A DNA stretch of 64,000 nt from the NCBI GenBank assembly GCA_000727475.1, contig KL647289.1, positions 2,250,798 to 2,314,797 on the forward strand, given 5' to 3'. Below, piece after piece: positions 55,464 through 64,000 of the stretch. The translations under genes and the position numbers were made by a program. Positions within the stretch are counted from its first letter, which is position 1. Each line of letters opens with the position of its first letter. Source of the DNA: Sarcocystis neurona. Taxonomy: Eukaryota; Apicomplexa; Conoidasida; Eucoccidiorida; Sarcocystidae. The notes below the pieces were generated by a model. It had not been told where the DNA came from, searched no databases, and was given only the letters and a program-made list of their open reading frames with translations.

Positions 55464-58148
55464 ATGGTCATGGCGAGTCTAAGCCACGGCCCGCCCACAT
55501 CTGCCGGTCTCGAGGAGGCCATAAAACGCATTATTAAGCAGCACCAAAGGGACTGCGAAAATGCAGGAGAGTTCAGGAAGGCACGCGAAGCCCGTGCGGC
55601 CCTGCAAGAGCTTCAGCACCAGAGCGAACTCGAGGGCTTATGTCGTTTGTTCTGTAGGCATTACACACAGCTTTCTCGGGGTGAAAAAGCATACGAGAAG
55701 CACTTACGAATGCTGGACGTCAGCTGGCAGACGCAGCAGCTGCCGGAGCTCCTAGAAAAGGTCAGACGCTGGCGGCAGCAGCTCAAGGAGCGTCAAGCAG
55801 AGGAGCTTGCCACGCTCGTACCAAGCAGAACAGAAGAGGACTGCACGGTGCTCAGACCACGCTTCAAGAAAGAAGCCTTCGACTTGCAGAAGAAGGTCCT
55901 TTTCCTAGGTCAGTGTTCCAGGTGTTGAAGGAACACACGAGCGATCACTTTTTGCCTCGGTGAACCGCGAACAGCTTAGGCGAGAGTGCACGCCATCTCT
56001 AGTATCAGGGGCGAGTGGCCTACGACAGTTCTTGCATGGGGGTGGACGTGGAAAAGCAACGCCAAAAAGCAGTGGTAGCAGCGCGGGAAACCGTTTTTCA
56101 TTGCCACGCCAAGTAGATAGAGAGGCCTTAAATGTGTTCGTATTCATTTTTGACCGGGGTTACAGTGGCTGAGTCGAGCGTCATTCGACACTATGAAGAG
56201 AAGTTCGCAATAATGTCGGATGTGCATGAATCAGCCAGTCTCAAGGAAGAGTCCTCTCCGTAGTACGCATCCCCGTCCTCTAGGGATCGGGGAACCGAAT
56301 CGATTGACACCGTAGACAGCACAAACAAGCTGTGAGATTCTTCAAACGAAACAACCGACTGTGGTTCCCGACGCAGCTTCACAATCATTTAGATATGTGC
56401 GTATACCTGAAAAAGATGTTCATATCTTGACAACATTCGTGAGCGGAATGCACGTACGTCCAACCCTTCATAAATTGAGACTGCCGTCCTACATTCGATG
56501 CTTTATAGGTCACCAGGGGCGTTATGATGAAGCGGAGGAACTTCAGAAGGAATTGGCTGCACGTCAGCGTGTGGATGCTGCCGAGCACAAAGCCGTCCTC
56601 AAGGCACGAAGAGAACGGCAAACTCAGCGACTGCTCACTGCTCAAGAAGCAGAACGACACGCGTTAGAGAGTAAAGTTGAACGCCTTGTGAGCTACCATA
56701 ACAGACAAAACGCTGAAGCTATTGACGTTCTGCGCCGAAAATATCTCGGCCAACGAAGAAGCCTCATCCACATTCAAGGTGAGGATGTGCCGGCAATCCT
56801 TTACTTTGGCATCTCTACCCACACCACGCCGGCTCGGATTCTCAAGTACACCGCCGGACGTTCATGTAAAGTGTGGGTCCTACTCATGCCATACCATGCG
56901 CACTCTTGTCGCAGAATGCGTCACATGATACTGTTTTACAGTTTACCCACGCGCAGAGGACCTTCACGTGGACGGCCAGCCCGGCAGTCCCGTAGACAGT
57001 ACTCAGCGTGGGTGGAACAACGCAGGCAGGGATGCGGCAGTGAGTCCTGTGCCAGCAGATGCCCCTCCGCGCTACACGAACTTGCTGCCTGCGTGTTCAC
57101 GGATAGACACATGCGGCTACTCTCTCATTACATGCTCTGCAACCAAGTAGGAGTGAAGCGGTCAACGCTGCCTCAGCCGATGTGGACAACTTCTGATCTA
57201 GTTCATCCACTCTTTGCCGACATGTCCGCACCGACGACGGGGGCGTGCCGTTAGCCCACGTGGGCAGGAATCGAAGTCAAAAACAACTGCTCTTGATTTG
57301 TTTCTTGTGGTGTTGGTGATGCAGCTCTAGAGACGCAGAAGTACCTGCATGCCTTGAAAAGTTTTACACCCAATGAAGCAGTCCGAATGGTGTCTTCGGT
57401 CGTAAACACGCAGTGGCAGGTGCAGGGAGAAGCAGTGCAGGAAATCGGTTCTTCAGAAGGCGGCGCAAGCTGTGCTCGGTCAAACAGGTTTCTTCGTCTC
57501 GTGTTAAGAGGCGAAAACGAAGAAAATAACTACGAAAGTACGGCAGGGAAAGAGGGGCAGACCGAGGAAGTCTTCTCATCGGAAGACGATTCACGATCAG
57601 CTAAGGTACCTCCTTCAAACCGCAGCTCGGGGACCGCGACGACAAACAGGGGGATTCCGCGAGAGACCCGAAAGAACCAGCGCAAGCCTCTTTTACAGAG
57701 TCACGGTGACAGACCGTCAAGGGCCGGTACATTACCCGTCCGGTTAAGGGGGCCTTCCGCGTGTTTACCTCTCTTTATTGCGCCCCTGAAGAAGTCCCTG
57801 ACGACAGGTGCACCGCGACCCTTACACGGCACGCAGAACTCGCAAAGGTGGAAGCGTCATACCGTAAATCCCCAAATGACTGATGGTAAAGGGGAGAGCG
57901 TCGGTCAAAGAAGGCCCCCTTGCTGTCGTCAGGAGGCGAGCAAGCGGCGTAGCACTGACCAGCTACAAGGATCGACCGCAAATTCCCAGCTCAAGAGACT
58001 AACAGGGAAGAGCGGCGCTAGGACACATTCAACGGAGAAGGGAAAAATACCAGAAACCGATGCGCTGCGTGACGAGATTTTCGAGGCATGGAAGGAATGC
58101 GCTGCGAAAGTAACTACTGAGCAAGCAACTGCGGAACCTCTGAGATGA
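55464..58148 (+). CDS. Coiled-coil protein, three exons, family not recognised
   Basis: Exons 55464-55908, 56509-56778 and 57325-58148 join in phase 1 at both junctions (TAG|GTCAGT, AAG|GTGAGG; acceptors TATAG, GCAG) and give 512 residues. Residues 1-240 are strongly helical: IIKQHQRDCENAGEFRKAR, LRMLDVSWQTQQLPELLEK, then GHQGRYDEAEELQKELAARQ, HALESKVERLVSYHNRQNAE and LRRKYLGQRR. The NxGxYDEAExLQKE-like segment and paired helices resemble cytoskeletal or flagellar coiled-coil proteins, but I cannot name one. The last exon begins ALETQKYLHALKSF and then becomes basic, Ser/Thr/Gln-rich and disordered; it may hide an intron near 57606 (AAG|GTACCT). A second in-frame ATG six bases downstream (55470) is also possible. 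No signal peptide or membrane segment is seen. Confidence 0.75.
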
Positions 58149-60545
58149 GGCTGGTGGTCGAGGTCTGCTAGCTTTGGTAAAGCAGATACGCATCAGATTA
58201 GATAGGTAGACATATATCAACGACTATCTACGCGTATATGGAGGATGCAAGCAATAACTCCCGTCGCACGCCCGATCTAGCAATACACACACGTGACATC
58301 CGGCCAAATCGAGACCACATCGTGTTTTGAAGCCGGGTACATTGTCTAGAAAGTGTTTTACAAGGAACCAGCACGCTCAGTGTAAAAATTTGGTCTGCGT
58401 CTTGGTGCGTGGATACGCTCAGTCTTCACTATGCAAGATTGCATATATATATATATATATCTATGCGTGCATACGTGTGTGTCTATATATGGTGTGCGGA
58501 CACGCACACGATGCGTGTACCTGGTAGACGAGGGACAGCGAATTTCTGATGGAAGAAACGTCGACCTGCATACGCTAAGCACACTGTGTCTCCGTCGGCC
58601 CAGCCCTCACGCGCAGCACAACAGTTGCACTTTGTTGCTGTAGGAGATCCTTCTACAACTAGACCTTCACATGGAATGTTGTTTCATTTGGCAGTGTCAG
58701 GACATGCGGACAAGCTTGCTCCATTCAAGTGTGCTTCAAGACCGTAATTCTAGCAAGTAACCTTCACGCGAAGGAGAAGTGTCCGTTACAAGTAACGCGC
58801 AAGTTTTGTGCCTTGACGTCCTTCCCTAAGCAGTGCACAAGTACTTAATGATGTGTTGGTGTTTCACGGTTATTCATCCCTCTACGTGTTGGACAGAGGA
58901 GGAGACTTGTTGCTCCACCTTGAAGCACAATACCGTACTTTCCTGCTCGGGCGTTTTCCTCCAGATTATCTCCAAGTTCCCCTCCCACACACTTCGTCTG
59001 GCGGTGGAACGTGGCATCCAGTGCGAGCTGCACTGGGCAGGTTTTTCGCTCAGCACTGAGGAAAGTGTTTACCTTTGCCTGCTGAGCAGTGTGCTGAGCA
59101 GCTTTTATAGTTTGCGCTTTTATCATTTCAAAGCTGCAGTAAAGACTGACAAATCTGTTCACATCCTCGTCACTCCCGGCGACGTGCGTTAAACTGCTAC
59201 CTCTTTCCCCAGTCAGGCCTGTGCTTAGGTTGTCAGCGGGCCAGATGCGACCACTGTATCATCACGGGTCGCAGAGAGATGCAGCGCAGGCGGTGTCAAT
59301 ACCCTTTACCCTTACGCGAGCTACTAGTTGCAGCTGCGTGTCGAACACAGGCAAAACGGTCCAAATCGCACGAGAGCGCACCTTCGGAAAAACACTAACT
59401 ACCTTGTAAGGAATGGGTGTGTACCACGATTTTTTCCAGGGGTCTGCCGCGGGCCGCCGAAGAGCAGTTGCGCAATCCGCGGTAAGTCGTAAACGGCAGG
59501 GTACGTCGCAGCTTTGAAATATAGGGACGTCACGTCTGTCGCATTCAAAACGATAGTTGAAGAACTTTCCTAAGTACCTGACAACTGGTCGGGTCCTCCG
59601 CCAGCTGGCGTCTGTGGCAATGGTGACCCCTTGCGTAGTGAACCGACTCAGGTGAAGATGGCTCCACCACCCGCCAACATGCTGTTATGCGCTGCAGCAC
59701 CTGTCCTCCCAAAGAATGGTACCCACACCGTCGTGTCGTCAATGATGGTGTACATACAGATATACACAAGCACACAAACAATGTGTATACGCACGCAGAC
59801 CCATCAGCAATGGGTATGTTGCCTCAGCCTGTTTGCTCGGTAGAATTATCGCTCTGCTGCTGTTTCCATACATCGCGCTGGGATTTCTGAACGCAAGATA
59901 AACCATCCTGGTTTGGCCCAATATCCGCCACCACATCACTTGGTGCACCGCGGACTGCAGTCTCGTCAAAATTAACGTTAACACTGCGGCGTACCCGCGT
60001 GCCCGCTGGATGCCAAGGGTTCGCACCATCGAGGTTGTTCGGATTCCAGCGGCTGTTCAGAAAGACAGATGAGCATGCATCTTCGTCACCCAGCAAGCAG
60101 GAACATGCAAGACAAAAGCAGCCGTCCCAATCTTAATCCCAGGAAGACCTTAAGTACTGACGCATGCTCACCAGATGACTATCGGACATTCTTTGGCCCC
60201 TCACGGTCTTTTCCCTTCAAAGCGCAACAATCACGAGTCATCCTCTCACTGTGAATACCACCACGACCTTGAGAACTGACACGTACCTCATCATATATGA
60301 CAATCAGAGCTTCTTCGGTCTTTCATCGCATTGTCTTCAACTACTGCGGCGACGCTCCTAACGCCACCTTCGCCGGCGTTCCGTCGTGTGGAGAAACTCT
60401 CGGCTTCATTGCGCATGTTCGTTTCTTCTGTGCCTACGGTCACTGTGCCGAAAAGCTTGCCCCAGAACATCTCACCACCGTCTTGGCATCCCGCACGGTG
60501 TTCGCACCTTGTTACCCACCGTTCCAAACCTTCCACATCAGCAAT
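58149..60545. other. Spacer between coiled-coil gene and RPS18
   Basis: It holds a (TA)n run at 58443-58461 inside TG-rich sequence. A minus-strand frame around 60058-59827 reads protein-like (RWNPNNLDGANPWHPAGTR) and ends in a stop, but no in-phase upstream exon was found. A plus-strand ATG frame at 60297-60704 overlaps the RPS18 last exon in antisense and is probably fortuitous. Nothing else is supported. Confidence 0.4.
58443..58461. repeat. (TA)n microsatellite
   Basis: About nine TA units followed by CTATGCGTGCATACG and TATATATGG. Confidence 0.95.
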
Positions 60546-62561
60546 TTAGCATCCCTTCTTCTTCGCGACACCGACAGTTCGTCCGTGACGGCCAGTCGTT
60601 TTCGTGTGCTGGCCACGTACCTTCAATCCTCTGTAATGACGCAAGCCCCTGTGCAACCTCATCTTCTTCAGTCTCTCCAAATCCTCACGCCATACTGCAT
60701 CTAATGCGTTTGCTGCTGCATGCTTGCACTTTCCATCCTTAATGTCTTTCTGCCTGTTCAGAAACCACGTGGGAATTTTGAATTGGGTCGGCGTCTGGGC
60801 GATGGCCACTACCTGAAAAAAGGTTACAGTAATGTAGAATGGGCAAGGCAGATTTAAACTCAATTGTGGTATTACACGGATGAATTGTCCGACTCACGCA
60901 GCACGTTCTGCATTTCCAGCCGTTCACTCGTGACATTCGACGTACGAGTATAACTCAAAATTTGGCGAGAACAGCGAATGGACAGCTCGCGTCCCTGGCG
61001 CTGCCGCACTTGTCTTCGATCAAGAATACCCACCCTAGAGCGATGGGTTTCATTCCCTTCACTCAGAGAGTACACGTGTACGCACTCGTTACTGGCCGGC
61101 AAAGTGATAGAGAGCCGCTGGGAGGCGTACGGCCCAAACACAAAGTGGTAGTTTTTGTGCGGACAGCATGACAACAATCAATCATGACCGGATGGTTCAC
61201 CTCGCTCGGCCAACAGTTGTGCACTCTGCCCAAGGCCAGGCGAGATCCTTTGACAGCAATGAGGCTGATGTGCCCCAACTCCATCAACAAGAGTGTCGCT
61301 TCAACTCCTCTATAGCCCCGTAGGTGTCTACAGTACTGTCGGCAAAGGCGGTGACCAAGCTCGCGCATCATTCCTGGGTAGAACTAGCAAGTAAAACGCA
61401 TCTACAACGCAGCTGACGTAGCAGGACTGATTAACCCTTCCTGCGAGTCCAGGGGACGAGTCGTTGCCGAGGCAATGTGTTTACAATATCTTCTATTAGT
61501 CCGAGGTCATGTGACAATGATGCTGCACCACAATGCTATTAAATTTTTGCGCATCTATCGTGCGACCGACGCGGATCAAGACATAACGATTTTCGCGACT
61601 TCGCACGTGGATGGACGCTTACCCCTCAGCGACACAGAAAAGAGTATGTCCGACTGCGGTTGCGACATTTTCACGACGCCTCTACCATAGTCCGGTGCAC
61701 GTGACCACGCTCGCACCAATGCGATCTCTTACCTTCACGCCACCTATTTCCTGTCCCGCTCCACCAGCACACGCACGTACGTCTACACCCGTTCAATCGA
61801 GCAAAGGTGCGCAAGCAGCACCCTGTCCCTTTCACGTACGCCAACGGATGCCCGTACACTTTTCCTCTGTACTGCCATGTATAGACAACTACGCCGGTGC
61901 ATCACACCATCTGCGCAGCTGAAAATACACGTTCTCAACCACTGTTCACATCTTTTGTACAGGGCAGTAAACCACTGCCATTTCTGATGTGACGCCCCAT
62001 GATGTGTCGTACTTGCCAGATAGCCTGCTCCATTTGGTTTAGCGGATCGACACAAGAAGGCCAACCACTGCCCCCCCAAAGATGAAAACGTCCATTCTGT
62101 CACGCTCGTGTGCCAGCTGGTTTCTAGAGCTCCATACGTACATTGCCTCACTATCGCATTCCGTTACTGATTCAGCTGCAGTCCCGTCATTTAATTAGAT
62201 TAAGAGCTGTACAGGCTGACACGCATATATCTGATACAAGTCAATATCCGTACCGCCACGCCACCGTTGAGGGCCTCTCAGTTACAGCTTCATAGGTCTA
62301 CTGCTTTCACTTAGACCGTACTCTCAGACTTGTGGGGATGCTTTGTTTGCCACTTACCTTATTAATTTCTTCGGTAGTCAACTCTCCCGCTCGCTTCGAA
62401 GGATCGATGTCAGCCTTCTTGCAGATGAGGGTGGACATGCGGCGCCCGATTCCACGGATGGCCGTCAGCGCGATAATGACTTTTTCACGCCCGTCAACAT
62501 TGGTGTTGTGGATACGAAGAATGTGCTGAAAGTCCGTGTTATTCGAAACTTGCAGCGCCAT
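60546..62561 (-). CDS. RPS18: 40S ribosomal protein S18 (uS13)
   Basis: This is a small-subunit head protein that contacts the P-site tRNA and the large subunit through bridges. Exon 1 is 62561-62358 (68 codons) and exon 2 is 60812-60546; the donor is AAG|GTAAGT, the acceptor TTTTTCAG and the intron 1545 bp in phase 0. The product is 156 residues (human 152). Conserved stretches are [30 protein letters not shown] (helix-two-turns-helix), [47 protein letters not shown] and [20 protein letters not shown] at 62561 has an AAGATGG context and follows a possible TTTCAAG acceptor, so a 5' UTR intron is possible. No oddity is seen. Confidence 0.97.
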
Positions 62562-64000
62562 CTTGAAATAGGGGCAGCACCACCAGGGAGAAAAAGATGC
62601 CAAACGTGACGCGAAACACCACCGATGAACTACACCGCTCGTCCCCACAACGTAATACTGCGTCACAACAACACGATAACGCTTACACGAGAATATCGAC
62701 GTTCCAGCAGATCCACATATTACAGAACCAAAGGAATCTTCCCCTGATGCGTTGTGTACCGGAAGCCGGAAACCAGCACTCGATGTTCACGACGTCCTTC
62801 ATGCAACCACCTTACCACAGATAAAATTCGAGGAGGCATGCATTTTCCGTGGTGCTCCAGCCGCAGCTTCCACTGCGGCATTAGTACGAACCCCTGCCAG
62901 TGGTAACGGCGCCGCTGCTCCTCCCAGTCCTGCCGCTGCCCCTGTTGTTGCTGCTGGCCGTGCTGTTGTCGGTGGTCGTGCTGCTGTTGTTGCTGCTTGC
63001 GCTGCTGCTGGTGTTGCTGCTACTGCTGCTGTTGCTGCGTGTTGCGCTGCTGATTCTGTTGCTACAGCGTTTGCTGCTGCTCTTGCTGGTGTTGCTTGTG
63101 CTGTTGCCGTAGCTGCTGGTGTTGCTGTTGCTGCAGACTGGCGCTGTGGCTGCTCTATGTGCTGTTGCTGTGGTTGCCGCTACTGGTGGTGCCGGTGGTG
63201 TTCCTGTTGGTGCGGTTGCTGCCCTTGCCGCAGTTGCTGCTTGTTTCCAGGAGTTCTGTTTTGTGGTGGGTATTGCTGGAAAGTAGTGCCGAATCGGCTC
63301 AACGAAGTGGGATGCCTTTCTGGGGACTCTGTTGGAAGGGCTGCAGCCTGTCGCGCTGGGAAGTTACAGAGTGCGCCCTGCGGCTGCTATCTCGTGCTGC
63401 GAGCGAGTGTGTTACCGCCGTCTGATGCCAACATGCCGCGTGCGTCTGTATTTTGCATGCGTACGCCTGCCGATAGAGGCGGAAATTTGTCCACAATGTC
63501 TAGATCTTGCAACGTCTACATTCTTTCTATCGTTGAATCTATCCCGACACATGCCGCTTCAAAGCATCCACTGCCTGCTATCTGTGTTGCGTACGCATAC
63601 ACAAGCAAGGTGTAGCTTGTGCACATGCGCCGCGTGCGAGCCGGATCATAAAAACGTCTCTGTCCTCCGCAGCACATTCACCGCCACGCGTCCTCCACGT
63701 ATCTGTAAACAACCACGTGTTTGACTTAGATATCCACCGTATGTTACCTGTGCACAGAAGCGGTCTGTAGGTAACGCGAAATGAGTTACTCTCTATCACC
63801 GCCGCTACCCTATCGTCCTCTTGCACTCCTAGCCCATGTTCGTGCGCGCCAACGCGGCCACTGTCATTCCTGCTTTTCTGGATCTCTCCTGTCAAGTATT
63901 TTGCTCCTTCGCGTGGTTCGCCGTATAACACTTCAACGAAGAATGTGAAAACACCTCCTCTGCGCCGTCCGTGGTGACCGCTTTGTACAGTATATGGTTT
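62562..64000. other. Upstream of RPS18 to window end
   Basis: It contains the RPS18 upstream region (no recognisable promoter element) and a CTG/CAG-rich tract. The long plus frame at 62752-63615 is driven by the triplet tract and lacks an ATG in context. The last 600 bases show no supported feature. Confidence 0.4.
62925..63260. repeat. Imperfect CTG/CAG triplet tract
   Basis: This is a roughly 330-bp stretch dominated by GCTGCTG, GTTGCTG and GCTGTTG triplets. On the plus strand it reads Ala/Val- or Leu/Cys-rich, and on the minus strand Gln- or Ala/Thr-rich. The poly-Gln frame (minus) is interrupted by TAG near 63186. CAG-type repeats are known from coccidian genomes, most heavily Eimeria; here the tract is isolated. 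Confidence 0.85.

Noticed and set aside
62752..63615. 287-codon plus-strand frame rich in Ala, Val and Cys
   Set aside because: Driven by CTG triplets; other frames on both strands are open over the same tract and there is no ATG in good context.

Overview
This window is nuclear DNA of a eukaryote with intron-rich genes. It is most likely a coccidian apicomplexan of the Toxoplasma/Sarcocystis type. The reasons are conserved eukaryotic genes split by GT-AG introns of tens of bases to over 2 kb, roughly balanced base composition, an S-adenosylhomocysteine hydrolase with the roughly 45-residue insertion known from Plasmodium and plants, MORN-repeat and long coiled-coil cytoskeletal proteins, and scattered CAG/CTG and TA/CA microsatellites. 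Long introns and intergenic stretches hint at a Sarcocystis-like genome, but the species is inference. I saw no operons, prophage, CRISPR arrays or bacterial signals. Exon limits below were placed by eye from splice signals, reading phase and family conservation.

Layout. 1-11.6 kb, plus strand: the 3' part of HID1, seven exons, with the 5' end beyond the left edge or unrecognised. 13.1-14.8 kb, minus: a two-exon protein I do not recognise. 16.5-22.7 kb, minus: a MORN-repeat protein whose C-terminal half resembles RSPH10B-type flagellar proteins. 24.7-32.1 kb, minus: a 13-exon coiled-coil protein of about 1190 residues. 32.1-37.1 kb: a mostly non-genic stretch with a 221-bp inverted duplication and a tandem repeat. 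37.1-39.2 kb, plus: S-adenosylhomocysteine hydrolase, two exons. 42.6-49.8 kb, minus: a thioredoxin-like (nucleoredoxin type) domain apparently fused to a PUB domain. 49.8-55.5 kb: a gene-poor region with three short tandem duplications. 55.5-58.1 kb, plus: a three-exon coiled-coil protein. 60.5-62.6 kb, minus: ribosomal protein uS13 (RPS18), two exons. 62.9-63.3 kb: an imperfect CTG/CAG tract.

The genes do not form one pathway. They cover translation (RPS18), methyl-cycle metabolism (SAHH), secretory trafficking (HID1), redox/p97-linked quality control (Trx-PUB) and cytoskeleton or microgamete flagellum (MORN, coiled-coils). The most interesting single item is the thioredoxin-PUB architecture. 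Next are the inverted duplication at 33.7-34.3 kb and the MORN/RSPH10B-like protein.
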